Shown: positions 37,776-47,479, counted from the stretch's first letter. The stretch is 64,000 nucleotides of DNA from an uncultured Alistipes sp. (GCA_944320985.1 CALUJN010000079.1:40719-104718); one strand, 5' to 3'. Notes: a model not told the origin generated them from the sequence alone. Program-made: numbers and translations.

Positions 37776-39962
37776 TCAACGCTCCGGAGCGCTCTTCGCA
37801 CGCACGCCTTCGGCAGCGCCGGGCTTCCCGGCCAGCGAATCGGCCGGCGCGGGATCGGTCCACAGGCCGCGGCTGCGCAGCATGGGAATCTTGTCGGGAT
37901 CCTTGCCGCGGAAATCACGGTAGAGGGTCATGCCGTCGGCCGAGCCGCCCCGTTCGAGAATCTTGCGGCGGAAATCGTCGGCGATCCGTTTGTTGTAGAG
38001 GTCGCCGCTCTCGCGGAAGGCCTCAAAGACATCCTTGTCCAACACCGCGGCCCACGTATAGAAATAGTATCCGGCCGAGTAGCCGCCGTCGAAGATATGC
38101 GAGAAGTAGGGATAGTGGTAACGGGGTTCAATCTGCGGGATCAGGCCGCGCTTTTCGGTCAGCGCCTCCCGTTCGAAGGCCATCGGATCGAAGGGTGCGT
38201 ACTCGCTCATCGAGTGGATGTCCATATCGGAGAGAGAGGCGGCGATGAGCTCCGTAGTCAGGAAGCCCTGGTTGAAGAGGCGGCTGTTACGGAGTTTGTC
38301 AACCAGGTATTTGGGGATCACCTCGTTCGAACGGTAGTGCACGGCGTACTGCTTGAGCACTTCGGGTTCGAAGGCCCAGTTCTCCATGAGCTGCGAGGGA
38401 AGTTCGACGAAATCGCCCTCGACCTCCGAGAGGCCGCGATAGCGGACGTCATGGAAGAGGAAGTGCAGGGCATGCCCGAACTCATGGAAGAGCGTCTCGG
38501 TCTCGTCGAGGGTCAGCAGCGCCGGGGTGTTGGCCGTCGGGCGGGTGAAGTTGCAGACGATCGAGACCACGGGAGCCACCCGTTCTCCGTTCTCGTCGTA
38601 GGTCTGTTCGACATAATTGCCGCACCAGGCACCCTGGCTCTTTCCCTCACGCGGGAAAAAGTCGAAATAGAGAATGCCGAGATGCGACTCGTCGGCATCG
38701 AGCACCTCGTAGGCCATGGCCTCGGAGTGATACAACGGCACGGCTACGGGACGGAACGTAATGCCGTAGAGGCGGTTTGCGAGGAAGAAGATGCCCGTCT
38801 GCACGTTCTCCAGCGAGAAATAGGGGCGCAGCATCTCCTCGTCGAATGCATACTTCTGCTTGCGCAGCTTCTCGGCGTAGTACCACCAGTCCCACGAGGC
38901 GAACTCGCCCTCGGGCACATCCTTGCGGAAGAGCTCCTCCATCTCGGACAGCTCGCCCTTGGCGCGTTCGAGCGCCGGCGTCCAGATCTCCTCGAGCAGA
39001 CCGTAGACGGCATCGGTCGTACGGGCCATCTCGTCATCGACGACATAGGCGGCATAGGAGGGATACCCGAGCAGATGGGCCTTCTCCGTCCGCAGGCGGA
39101 TGAAATCGTTGATCAACTGTTTGTTGTCGTATGCGTCGTCATTGTTGCAGCGGTTCAGATAGGCCTTGTAGATCTCTTCGCGCCGTTCGCGTTTGGCGGA
39201 GTAGGTCAGGAAGGGAATCAGGCTCGATTTCTGGAGCGTGAAGGCATATTTGTCCTTTTTGCCCAGCTGTGCGGCTTTTTCACGGGCCATATCGCGGACA
39301 TTGGACGGGAGGCCCTCCAGTTCGTCCGAGGCGAGCAGCATCACGTAGTTGTTGTTTTCGGCGCGGATGTTGTTTGCGAACTTCACGGCAGCGAGCGACA
39401 GCTCCTCGTTGATCTCCTTCAGACGGGCCTTCTGTTCGTCGTCGAGCAGCGCCCCGGCCCGCACGAAACTGCGGTAGGTCTTCTCCAGCAGACGCGCCTG
39501 TTCGGAATCGAGTTCCAGCGTCGCGCGACGGTCGTAAAGCTGTTTCACGCGCTCGAAGAGTTTCTCGTTGAGCCGTATCTTGTCGGCATGGGCCGCCAGC
39601 AGCGGGGCGACTTCGACCTGGAGTTTCTCCAGTTCGGGGGTGTTCTCCGCGGCACAGAGCATCTCGAAGATCAGACCCACCTGGGCGAGCATCTGTCCGG
39701 AGTTGTCGTAGGCGAGGATGACGTTTTCGAACGTCGCCTCGTCGTTGTTCGAGGTGATGGCGTCGATTTCGGCATCGTGGAGCGACATGCCGCGCTCCAG
39801 CGCCGGAAGGAAGTGTTCGGGAGCGATCCGGTCAAAAGGCGGCACACCGTAGGGGGTGTTCCACTCCGTGAAGAAGGGATTTTCGCTCACGCGCTTCTCG
39901 GATTTGCAGCAAACGAGTGTCATGGCCAGAAAAAGCGTCGATAAACCGATGATACGTTTCAT
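37776..39962 (-). CDS. M3-family metallopeptidase lipoprotein, paralogue of the downstream gene
   Basis: From ATG 39962 the protein has 728 residues, with signal MKRIIGLSTLFLAMTLVCC and a cysteine at 18/19 for lipid attachment. HEFGH lies at 493-497 and the second motif is FVELPSQLMENWAFEP. The C-terminal block SHIFDGGYSAGYYFYTWAAVLDKDVF matches the neighbour closely. The two share architecture but differ enough through the helical lid to suggest different peptide preferences. It is the first gene of a two-gene operon with a promoter at 40079-40108. Confidence 0.94.
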   Translation of the reverse strand: MKRIIGLSTLFLAMTLVCCKSEKRVSENPFFTEWNTPYGVPPFDRIAPEHFLPALERGMSLHDAEIDAITSNNDEATFENVILAYDNSGQMLAQVGLIFEMLCAAENTPELEKLQVEVAPLLAAHADKIRLNEKLFERVKQLYDRRATLELDSEQARLLEKTYRSFVRAGALLDDEQKARLKEINEELSLAAVKFANNIRAENNNYVMLLASDELEGLPSNVRDMAREKAAQLGKKDKYAFTLQKSSLIPFLTYSAKRERREEIYKAYLNRCNNDDAYDNKQLINDFIRLRTEKAHLLGYPSYAAYVVDDEMARTTDAVYGLLEEIWTPALERAKGELSEMEELFRKDVPEGEFASWDWWYYAEKLRKQKYAFDEEMLRPYFSLENVQTGIFFLANRLYGITFRPVAVPLYHSEAMAYEVLDADESHLGILYFDFFPREGKSQGAWCGNYVEQTYDENGERVAPVVSIVCNFTRPTANTPALLTLDETETLFHEFGHALHFLFHDVRYRGLSEVEGDFVELPSQLMENWAFEPEVLKQYAVHYRSNEVIPKYLVDKLRNSRLFNQGFLTTELIAASLSDMDIHSMSEYAPFDPMAFEREALTEKRGLIPQIEPRYHYPYFSHIFDGGYSAGYYFYTWAAVLDKDVFEAFRESGDLYNKRIADDFRRKILERGGSADGMTLYRDFRGKDPDKIPMLRSRGLWTDPAPADSLAGKPGAAEGVRAKSAPER

Positions 39963-39988
39963 GAATCGTGTTATTTTGTGTACATTTG
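39957..39988 (+). promoter_or_regulatory. Candidate promoter of rsmE
   Basis: TTTC (39957-39960; one base off TTTG), 20 bp, then TACATTTG (39981-39988). A start near 39995 gives a ~127-nt leader for rsmE that is antisense to the leader of the peptidase operon. Confidence 0.45.
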
Positions 39989-40078
39989 CGGGCCGAAGTC
40001 CGACTCCGGAGCGTCGTGATCGGGAAAGGGCAATCCAGAAAACGCCCTGCACCGTTCCGAAAGCCGGTTCAGGCCAGA

Positions 40079-40108
40079 CAAAGATACAATAAAAATCCGT
40101 AAATCAAA
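40079..40108 (-). promoter_or_regulatory. Candidate promoter of the M3 peptidase operon
   Basis: On the minus strand, TTTG (40105-40108), an 18-bp spacer and TATCTTTG (40079-40086). The spacer is one shorter than usual but both boxes are exact. Transcription would start near 40072. Confidence 0.65.
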
Positions 40109-40121
40109 CACGAGCGTCTCC

Positions 40122-40850
40122 ATGCAACTCTTCTATGCTCCGGATCTCGAACCGCCCCTCCACACGCTCGGCGAGGAGGAGTCCAGGCACTGCATCCGCG
40201 TGTTGCGGCTGGGCCGCGGCGCGGCGCTGCACCTGACCGACGGCCGGGGGAATCTCTACCGTGCGGAGATCACCGATGCCGACCCGCGGCATTGTACGGT
40301 GCGGATCGTCGAGACATACCCCGAATTCGAGAAGATGCCCTATGAACTGACCATGGCCGTGGCCCCGACCAAAAATCCCGACCGCTACGAATGGTTCCTG
40401 GAGAAGGCCACCGAGGTGGGTGTCACACGGATCATCCCCCTCGAAACGGCCCACAGCGAACGCCGGAGCTTCAAACCCCAGCGGGGCGAAAAGGTGATCA
40501 CGGCGGCAATGAAACAGTCGCTGAAGGCCTACCGCCCGGAGCTGGCCGAACTGACGCCGTTCCGCGAGGCCGTATCGGCTCCCTTTGCGGGGCGCAGCCT
40601 GATCGCCCATTGCGAGGCGCCGCACACGGAAAACGGAAAGGCGCTCCTGGCCGCGACCCTGCGCCCGGGCGAGGCGGCGAGGATCTTCATCGGGCCCGAA
40701 GGGGACTTCTCACCCGAGGAGATCGACTTCGCGCTGTCGCACGGTTTCGAGGAGATCACGCTCGGCCCCCAGCGTCTGCGCACGGAGACGGCCGCCGTAG
40801 TGGCCACGGTCATGACCGCCACAACGAACCTGCTGTCCCGCAACGATTGA
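40122..40850 (+). CDS. rsmE: 16S rRNA (uracil-1498-N3)-methyltransferase RsmE
   Basis: The 242-residue protein shows the RsmE order: an N-terminal PUA-like part (LGEEESRHCIRVLRLGRG), then the SPOUT knot with MAVAPTKNPDRYEWFLEKATEVGV, ETAHSER, FIGPEGDFSPEEID and ITLGPQRLRTETAAV. It methylates U1498 of 16S rRNA with SAM. It ends 50 bp before the hydrogenase-related operon, with no clear promoter between them. Confidence 0.96.
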   Translation: MQLFYAPDLEPPLHTLGEEESRHCIRVLRLGRGAALHLTDGRGNLYRAEITDADPRHCTVRIVETYPEFEKMPYELTMAVAPTKNPDRYEWFLEKATEVGVTRIIPLETAHSERRSFKPQRGEKVITAAMKQSLKAYRPELAELTPFREAVSAPFAGRSLIAHCEAPHTENGKALLAATLRPGEAARIFIGPEGDFSPEEIDFALSHGFEEITLGPQRLRTETAAVVATVMTATTNLLSRND

Positions 40851-40900
40851 TAACCGCATAACAACTCCCCTATCGAAACAACATTTACTCCCGGAAAAAT

Positions 40901-42889
40901 ATGCTTTTTCTCTACACGCTACTGTTCCTCGTGCTCGTCGTCGCGGCGGTCTTCGCGACACCGCTGCGGAGCAAGATCTGGACGGCCCTCGCCCTGACGG
41001 GAGCCGGAGCGCTGTGGGCCTCGATCCACGCCGTGAGGGTGCTGGCCGGCGGCACCGTCGAGGCATTGTGGACGATTCCCGACACCCTCTTCGGAGGGGA
41101 TTCGGGGTCGCTGGACCCGCTCTCGGCGCTCTTCGTCCTTCTGATCTCGATCGGAGGCGTCGCCTCGGTACTCTATTCGCGGGGCTACCTGGCCCACACG
41201 CTGGCGGAAAAATCCCCGGCCCACGTCTCGCTCCACTACACCTCCCTCACGGTGATGTTCTACGCCATGCTGGGCGTCGTCTGCTCCGACGGAGGCCTTT
41301 CGTTCCTCTTCTTCTGGGAGTTGATGACCGTGGCGTCGTTCCTGCTGATCCTCTACGACGCCCAGCGCCGTGAGGTAAGCCGCGCGGCACTGGCCTATCT
41401 GATCATGATGCATATCGGCTTCGTGCTGCTGGTCGTGGGCTTCGTACGGCTCGACGCCGTCTGCGGTACGGCCACGTTCGAGGCCTTGGGGCAATACTTC
41501 CGCACGCAATCCCCCCTGCCGCTCTTTCTGGTCTTCCTGGCAGGCTTCGGCATGAAGGCCGGAGTGTTTCCGATGCATGTCTGGCTTCCGGAGGCCCATC
41601 CGGCCGCTCCGTCGCACGTCTCGGCGCTGATGTCGGGCGTAATGATCAAAACGGGCGTCTACGGCATCCTGCGCACGGTGGCGGCCCTCGGAGAGCTTCC
41701 CGTGCTGCATACCGCCGGCGTAATTCTTCTCGTGCTGGGGATCGTCACCGGACTCTGGGGCGTGATGCTGGCCGCCACGCAAAACGACGTAAAACGCCTG
41801 CTGGCCTACTCCTCGATCGAAAATATCGGCATCATCCTCCTCGCGCTGGGCATCGCGGCCCTGGGCAAGGCCTCGGGGAATCACTTCGTGGCGCTGTGCG
41901 GCATCGCCGGAGCCCTGCTCCACACGCTCAACCACTCGTTCTTCAAGTCGCTGCTCTTCTTCGGCGCCGGAAACCTCCTCTCACAGACGCACACCACGTC
42001 GCTCGATGCGCTGGGAGGCGTCTCGAAACACATGCCCCTGACGTCGCTGCTCTTTCTCGTCGGAACGGCCGCCATCTGCGCCCTGCCGCCGCTCAACGGC
42101 TTCATCTCGGAGCTCATGATCTACCTCGGGCTGCTGGACGGCATCGCCTCGGGGAGCGACATCCTCGCCTCGGCGGCAGGTCTGGCCTCGCTGGCGCTGA
42201 TCGGAGGGGTCGTGGTGCTGGCCTTCACCAAACTCTACGGTACGGTCTTCCTCGGTTCGCCGCGCTCGCATGAGGTGGCCGAAGCAACCGAAGTCGACAA
42301 CCTGCGCATCGCCGCCATGGCCCTGCCGCTGGCCGGAATCCTCTTCGTGGGTCTCTTTCCGCAGGCGGCCGTGGCCTGCGTGACGCGCGCCGCAGGCTTC
42401 TTCCTGCGCACTCCGGCCGATGCCGCCGACTGGCTGCTCTCGCCGACGCTCGTAGCGGCCGGACGCATCGCCTGGCTGCTGATCGCCGTCACGGGCGTGC
42501 TGCTCTGGCTCCGCCGCCGCACGCTGCGCGGCCGCCGCATCGCCGAAGGCCCCACCTGGGGTTGCGGCTTCACGTCCCCGAACACCCGGATGCAATACAC
42601 CGGTGAATCCTTCTCCGAGGGGCTGCAGGCCATCGCCACCTCGCTCACACAGAACAGCGGCGAGGGATCTCCCGTGGGCAAGGGCGAAATCTTCCCCGAC
42701 GCCCACCGCTTCGACATCGGCCACCGCGACCGTATCGGACGCCTCTTCTCGGCCTGGTGGGTCGAACTGCTGCGCGTGATCAACCAGCGCGTCATGCGGC
42801 TGCGCACGGGAAAGATCAACCACTACGTGCTGTTCGCCCTGGCCTTCCTCGTGCTGGTCTTCCTGTTGTCCATTCTCAACGTAATCTGA
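40901..42889 (+). CDS. HyfB/NuoL-like proton-channel subunit of a hydrogenase-4-related complex
   Basis: The 662-residue protein has about 14-16 membrane helices and a proton-pumping antiporter domain. Motifs are FFWELMTVASFLLILYD, MKAGVFPMHVWLPEAHPAAPSHVSALMSGVMIK, NDVKRLLAYSSIENIG and HTLNHSFFKSLLFFGAGN. The key channel charges (Glu in helix 5, Lys in helix 7, Lys and His in later helices) are present. The tail block TWGCGFTSPNTRMQYTGESF is typical of HyfB/HycC. It opens a tight run of six complex-I-like genes (gap 4 bp to the next). Confidence 0.93.
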   Translation: MLFLYTLLFLVLVVAAVFATPLRSKIWTALALTGAGALWASIHAVRVLAGGTVEALWTIPDTLFGGDSGSLDPLSALFVLLISIGGVASVLYSRGYLAHTLAEKSPAHVSLHYTSLTVMFYAMLGVVCSDGGLSFLFFWELMTVASFLLILYDAQRREVSRAALAYLIMMHIGFVLLVVGFVRLDAVCGTATFEALGQYFRTQSPLPLFLVFLAGFGMKAGVFPMHVWLPEAHPAAPSHVSALMSGVMIKTGVYGILRTVAALGELPVLHTAGVILLVLGIVTGLWGVMLAATQNDVKRLLAYSSIENIGIILLALGIAALGKASGNHFVALCGIAGALLHTLNHSFFKSLLFFGAGNLLSQTHTTSLDALGGVSKHMPLTSLLFLVGTAAICALPPLNGFISELMIYLGLLDGIASGSDILASAAGLASLALIGGVVVLAFTKLYGTVFLGSPRSHEVAEATEVDNLRIAAMALPLAGILFVGLFPQAAVACVTRAAGFFLRTPADAADWLLSPTLVAAGRIAWLLIAVTGVLLWLRRRTLRGRRIAEGPTWGCGFTSPNTRMQYTGESFSEGLQAIATSLTQNSGEGSPVGKGEIFPDAHRFDIGHRDRIGRLFSAWWVELLRVINQRVMRLRTGKINHYVLFALAFLVLVFLLSILNVI

Positions 42890-42893
42890 CGCC

Positions 42894-43808
42894 ATGGCAC
42901 TGCTCAATACCCTTCTGATCCTGTTGGCGGCCCTCTGCATCCCGGGGCTGATCAACCGCACGCGGGCCCGGCTGGCGGGCCGCAAGGGCATCCGTTTCGC
43001 ACAACACCTCTATGACGTACATCTGTTGCTGCGCAAGGGGGCCGTCTATTCGACCACAACCACCGCGCTCTTCCGCACGGCACCGTCGGTCATGCTGGCC
43101 ACCTCGCTGCTGGCCATCCTCTTCATTCCGGTGGGCGACCTGCGGCCGCTCGTCTCGTTCGACGGCGACGTGGTGGCCTTCGCCTACCTGCTGGCGCTGG
43201 GACGCGGGGCGCTGATCCTGGCGGCCATGGACACCGGAAGCTCCTTCGAGGGGATGGGCGCCAGCCGCGAGGCGCTCTACGGCGCACTGGTCGAACCGGC
43301 GCTGATGCTTACCTTCGGAACACTGGCCCTGCTCTCGGGCCACACCTCCTTTGCCATGCTCTTCGAGGCCGGGGCCGCCGACGATACGAAACTCATCATC
43401 GTCCTGCTGCTGGCAGCCTACGTGCTGACGAAAATCGTCTTCACCGAGAGCGGCCGCGTGCCGGTCGACGATCCCCGCACGCACCTTGAACTGACGATGA
43501 TCCACGAGGTGATGTGCCTGGACTACTGCGGCGTCGATCTGGCCTACATCAAGATGTCGACCTGGCTCAAGAGCGCCGCGCTGTCGATGCTCGCGGCCGA
43601 TGCCGTGGCTGCGGCCGTCTGTCCGCGCTGGTGGTTCGCGGCGCCGCTGGCCGTCGTGCTGACGGGGCTCTCGGTGGGCATCGTCGAGTCGACCCAGGCC
43701 CGCAACAAACTCGTCCGCAACACCACCTTCATCCTTACCATCACGGCACTGGCCGCCCTGGTCTTCTTCACGGGCTACCTGCTGCAACTTAACATCGCGA
43801 TCCAATGA
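42894..43808 (+). CDS. HyfC/NuoH-like membrane subunit
   Basis: The 304-residue, ~8-helix protein is the homologue of complex I subunit NuoH, linking the membrane arm to the hydrophilic arm. The family segment TESGRVPVDDPRTHLELTMIHEVM holds the conserved acidic loop, and GSSFEGMGASREALYGALVEPALML matches the quinone-chamber helices. The stop overlaps the next gene by 4 bp. It keeps all features needed for structure, although the peripheral subunits have lost metal ligands. Confidence 0.93.
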   Translation: MALLNTLLILLAALCIPGLINRTRARLAGRKGIRFAQHLYDVHLLLRKGAVYSTTTTALFRTAPSVMLATSLLAILFIPVGDLRPLVSFDGDVVAFAYLLALGRGALILAAMDTGSSFEGMGASREALYGALVEPALMLTFGTLALLSGHTSFAMLFEAGAADDTKLIIVLLLAAYVLTKIVFTESGRVPVDDPRTHLELTMIHEVMCLDYCGVDLAYIKMSTWLKSAALSMLAADAVAAAVCPRWWFAAPLAVVLTGLSVGIVESTQARNKLVRNTTFILTITALAALVFFTGYLLQLNIAIQ

Positions 43809-44434
43809 TTCTGCCGCTGATTCTCCTCTATGTCGTGACGCTCGTCTACCTCTCGATCACGGAGCGTTTCCGCAACTTCGCCTCGCTGATCGGCCTGCAG
43901 GGATGGCTGCTCTTCGGCATCGCCCTCGTGCGGCTGCATGCCGCCAACCCCGCCGAGCTGGCCTTCGTGGCTCTCGAAACGCTGTTGTTCAAGGGAATTC
44001 TGGTTCCGTGGCTGCTCTTCGCCGTGATCCGCCGCACGCGCATCAACCGCGTGAAGCGCTCGGGATCCTCGCAGGCGGGATCGCTGCTGCTCTCGCTCGT
44101 GGCGCTGGCCGTAAGCGCTTCGCTCACCTACTACATCGCCGATTCGACGGTCGACCTGGTCTTCTTCGGCGTGGCGCTCTACTCGCTGCTGAGCGGACTA
44201 ATCCTCATCGTCCTGCGCCGTCGGATCTTCTCGCACATGGTCGGCTTTCTGGTCATCGAGAACGGTGTTTTCCTCTTCTCGACAGCCATCGGCGTGGAGA
44301 TGCCCCTGCTGATCAACTTCACCATTCTGCTCGACATCCTCATCTCAGTGCTGATGCTGGGCATCTTCTTCACCAAGATCGACGACAAGCTCCACGCCGA
44401 CGACGCCGATTCACTGACCAACGTAAAGGACTGA
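43805..44434 (+). CDS. HyfE-like membrane subunit
   Basis: The 209-residue protein has about six helices and matches hydrogenase-4 component E, a fusion-like relative of NuoK: HMVGFLVIENGVFLFSTAIGVEMPLLINFTILLDILISVLMLG carries the conserved glutamate that lies in the E-channel of complex I. It starts four bases inside the hyfC-like gene and ends 4 bp before the hyfF-like gene. Confidence 0.9.
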   Translation: MILPLILLYVVTLVYLSITERFRNFASLIGLQGWLLFGIALVRLHAANPAELAFVALETLLFKGILVPWLLFAVIRRTRINRVKRSGSSQAGSLLLSLVALAVSASLTYYIADSTVDLVFFGVALYSLLSGLILIVLRRRIFSHMVGFLVIENGVFLFSTAIGVEMPLLINFTILLDILISVLMLGIFFTKIDDKLHADDADSLTNVKD

Positions 44435-44438
44435 CGCC

Positions 44439-45839
44439 ATGATCGCCTACCTCATTGCAAGCATCCTGATCGCCTCGGCGGCCTTTCTGACCCGCCGCGA
44501 ACGGCAACTCTTCCTTACGGGCGTGCTCTTCTACGCCGTACAGGCAGCCTTCGCCTGCGCGATTCTCTTCGGCAGCCTCTACGGCGAAGAGTCGGCCGCG
44601 TGGTTCCGCTTCGACGCCGCGGGGACCCTTTTCTATGTGCTGCTGTGCCTCGTCTCGGCCTTCGCCTACTTCCACTCCGAAGCCTACCTGCGCGACAACG
44701 ACCCGGTGCAGACCCGCGCCTATTCGGCGCTGGTGATGCTCCTCACGACGGCCATCACCGGGGCCTACTTCGCCTCGAACCTGGCCGTGACGTGGATCTT
44801 CCTCGAAGCCACGACGCTCTGCTCGGCGGGAATCATCTACCACCGGCGGACGGCCCAGACGCTCGAGGCGGCGTGGAAGTATGTCTTCGTCTGCTCGACG
44901 GGCATCGCCATGGCCTACCTGGGCATCCTGCTGCTGGCCGCCGCCACCGACTGCGAATCGCTCGACTATGCCGCCCTCACGGCCTCGGCACCCCACGGCA
45001 ACGCCCTCTATCTGAAGATCGCCTTCCTGCTGATCGTCTGCGGCTACAGTTGCAAGATGGAGCTCTTCCCGCTCTACACCGTGGGCATCGACGCCAACTT
45101 CGCGGCGCCGTCGCCGGCCTCGGCGCTGATCTCCACGGGACTGGTCAACGCCGGATTCCTGGCCATCTACCGCGTCTACCGGCTGCTCTCCGCGACGGAG
45201 GTCTTCCCGTGGGTACGCTCCGTGCTGCTGATCGTCGGCGTGCTGTCGCTCGTCATCGGGGCGCTGTTCCTGCGCCGCACGAACAACTACAAGCGCTTCC
45301 TCTCCTATTCGACCGTCGAGAACATGGGCATCGCCGCCATCGGCCTCGGAGTCGGCGGCATCGGCGTCTGGGCCGCGGTGTTCCACGTCGTCTGCCACAC
45401 CTTCATCAAAAGCAGCCTCTTCCTGCAGATGGCCGTCGTCCGGCAGGTCTACAACGGCTACCGCATCAACCGCATCGGCGACTATATCCACATCAACCGC
45501 GTCGGCGCCGTGGGGCTTCTGACGGGTATGGTCGTACTGGTGGCCTTCCCGCCCTCGCCGCTCTTTCTCTCGGAGCTGATGATCCTGCGCGAAACGATTG
45601 CCGGGGGCCGCTGGTGGCTCGTGGCGGGGTTGCTGCTGCTGTTGTGCATCGTCATCTACTCGTTCTGTTCGCGCATGATCCGTCTCTGCTACCAGCCCAA
45701 TCAGGATGAACTGCACCCCTCGAAGGTCGACCGGGCCCTCTCGTGGTCGGCCCTCTCGCTGCTGGTCGCAGCCATGGTGCTGGGGCTCTGGCAACCGGAA
45801 ATCCTGCGTGAAGTGATCGATCAAATCGCCCTGTTATGA
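44439..45839 (+). CDS. HyfF/NuoN-like proton-channel subunit
   Basis: The 466-residue protein has about 14 helices and a second antiporter-type channel: WIFLEATTLCSAGIIYHRRT, CGYSCKMELFPLYTVGIDANFAAPSPASALISTG and NNYKRFLSYSTVENMGIAAIG. HVVCHTFIKSSLFL is the usual lysine helix. It overlaps the large-subunit gene by 4 bp. With the HyfB-like protein the complex has two full antiporter-type subunits. Confidence 0.92.
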   Translation: MIAYLIASILIASAAFLTRRERQLFLTGVLFYAVQAAFACAILFGSLYGEESAAWFRFDAAGTLFYVLLCLVSAFAYFHSEAYLRDNDPVQTRAYSALVMLLTTAITGAYFASNLAVTWIFLEATTLCSAGIIYHRRTAQTLEAAWKYVFVCSTGIAMAYLGILLLAAATDCESLDYAALTASAPHGNALYLKIAFLLIVCGYSCKMELFPLYTVGIDANFAAPSPASALISTGLVNAGFLAIYRVYRLLSATEVFPWVRSVLLIVGVLSLVIGALFLRRTNNYKRFLSYSTVENMGIAAIGLGVGGIGVWAAVFHVVCHTFIKSSLFLQMAVVRQVYNGYRINRIGDYIHINRVGAVGLLTGMVVLVAFPPSPLFLSELMILRETIAGGRWWLVAGLLLLLCIVIYSFCSRMIRLCYQPNQDELHPSKVDRALSWSALSLLVAAMVLGLWQPEILREVIDQIALL

Positions 45840-47365
45840 ACTACCTTGTAACCGACAATACCTCGGGGGCCCTGCGTCTGGAGGAGATTCCCGAGATCCC
45901 GTACGCCACGTTCTACGAACTGATGCACACGTGGCTCGCCGATGAACGCCACCACGTGGCCCACTACTTCGCCCTGCCCTCCGACGACCGGATGCGCTTC
46001 TACTGCCTGGTGCTGGACGATGCGGAAGGAAAGATCCTCGTCACCTCCCATGCCATGGGCTACTACGACGAGACGCACCTGCCGTCGCTCACGGCCCTGC
46101 ACCCGCAGATGCACCCCTTCGAGCGGGAGATCGCCGAGCGCTACGGCATCCGCTTCGACGGACAGCCGTGGCCCAAACCGCTGCGCTTCCCCTTCGACCG
46201 CTACGACCGCCAAAGTTCGATCGACAACTACCCCTTCTACACGATGGCCGGAAAGACGCTGCACGAGGTCAACGTGGGTCCGATCCATGCGGGGATCATC
46301 GAACCGGGCGCCTTCCGTTTCATCTGCAACGGCGAACAGGTTCTCCACCTCGAAATCGCACTGGGATACCAGCACCGGGGCGTGGAGGCGGCCTTCACCG
46401 CGACGGAGAACCGCCTGCGTCAGATGTGCCTGGCCGAGGCCATCGCCGGAGACAGCGCCGTGGCGCATGCTACGGCCTTTGCCGAGGCGATCGAGAAGCT
46501 CACCGGACGCGAACGCCCCGCACAGCTCGACCGGGAGCGGGCCGTGGCCCTCGAACTCGAGCGCATGGCCATGCAGATCGCCGACACGGGAGCCCTCTCG
46601 ATGGATACGGGCTACCAGTTGGGACAGGTGGCCTGCGAGGCGCTGCGCACGATGACGATCAATACCACACAGGCGTGGTGCGGAAACCGCTTCGGCAAGG
46701 GGCTGATCCGTCCGCACGGCACGGACCACCCGCTCACACCGGCCAAATCGGCCATGATCCGGCAGAACGTGCGCGAAATCGCCCGCCGTTACGACGAGGT
46801 GCGCCGCGACATCGAATCGTCGCCCACGCTGCTGGCGCGTTTCGAACAGTGCGGCGTGGTGCCGCGCGAGGAGATGCGCCGCATCGGGGGCGTAGGCCAG
46901 GCGGCACGCGCCAGCGGGCTGGCCCGCGACATCCGTGCAACGCACCCCTGGGGCTCCTACGGCAAATGCCTCCATCACGAGAGCGTCGTCGAGACTTCGG
47001 GCGACGTAATGGCACGTCTCGAGGTGCGCAGCCGCGAGGTCGCACAGTCGGCCCGTTACATCGACCGTCTGCTGGAGATCTACGAACGGAAATACGGCAA
47101 GCTGGAAAATCCCTGCGGAACGCCCGACTACACCACCTCGCTGACCCCTTCATCGCTCGCGTTCGGCATGGTCGAGGGGTGGCGGGGCGAGACGTGCCAC
47201 GTCGTCTTGACCGATGCCGAAGGGCGTCTTGCAGCCTGCCGCATCAAGGATCCGAGCCTGCACAACTGGATGGCTCTGGCCCTGGCCGTGCGCGGCGAGG
47301 GTATCTCGGACTTCCCGATCTGCAACAAGAGTTTCAACCTCTCCTACTGCGGCCACGATCTTTGA
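45836..47365 (+). CDS. HyfG-like large subunit (NuoC+NuoD fusion) lacking NiFe ligands
   Basis: The 509-residue protein joins a NuoC-like domain (LHPQMHPFEREIAERYGIRF, 89-107) to a NuoD/NiFe-large-subunit domain (GPIHAGIIEPG at 148-158, LEIALGYQHRGVE at 172-184). In true group 4 hydrogenases the next helix has RICGIC; here it is AIAGDS, so Ala204 and Ser207 stand at the two cysteine places. The C-terminal DPCxxC is NLSYCG, with Ser503 and Gly506. NiFe cannot be bound in the usual way. The tail NKSFNLSYCGHDL recalls Ehr-type complexes. What it binds is unknown. Confidence 0.92.
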   Translation: MNYLVTDNTSGALRLEEIPEIPYATFYELMHTWLADERHHVAHYFALPSDDRMRFYCLVLDDAEGKILVTSHAMGYYDETHLPSLTALHPQMHPFEREIAERYGIRFDGQPWPKPLRFPFDRYDRQSSIDNYPFYTMAGKTLHEVNVGPIHAGIIEPGAFRFICNGEQVLHLEIALGYQHRGVEAAFTATENRLRQMCLAEAIAGDSAVAHATAFAEAIEKLTGRERPAQLDRERAVALELERMAMQIADTGALSMDTGYQLGQVACEALRTMTINTTQAWCGNRFGKGLIRPHGTDHPLTPAKSAMIRQNVREIARRYDEVRRDIESSPTLLARFEQCGVVPREEMRRIGGVGQAARASGLARDIRATHPWGSYGKCLHHESVVETSGDVMARLEVRSREVAQSARYIDRLLEIYERKYGKLENPCGTPDYTTSLTPSSLAFGMVEGWRGETCHVVLTDAEGRLAACRIKDPSLHNWMALALAVRGEGISDFPICNKSFNLSYCGHDL

Positions 47366-47428
47366 TCCGGCCATCCGGCCGGCAACCGCCCCCCCCCGAT
47401 CCGCATCCATGCGATTCGCGGAAAGGGG

Positions 47429-47459
47429 TTGTAGGTTCCACGGCTTTTCACTATTTTTA
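47429..47459 (+). promoter_or_regulatory. Possible internal promoter before the small-subunit gene
   Basis: TTG (47429-47431), 20 bp, then TATTTTTA (47452-47459), one base off the -7 consensus. It lies in the only long gap (114 bp) of the operon, downstream of a run of nine C (47389-47397). Confidence 0.3.
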
Positions 47460-47479
47460 CGGGCATAAAAATTGCAACG

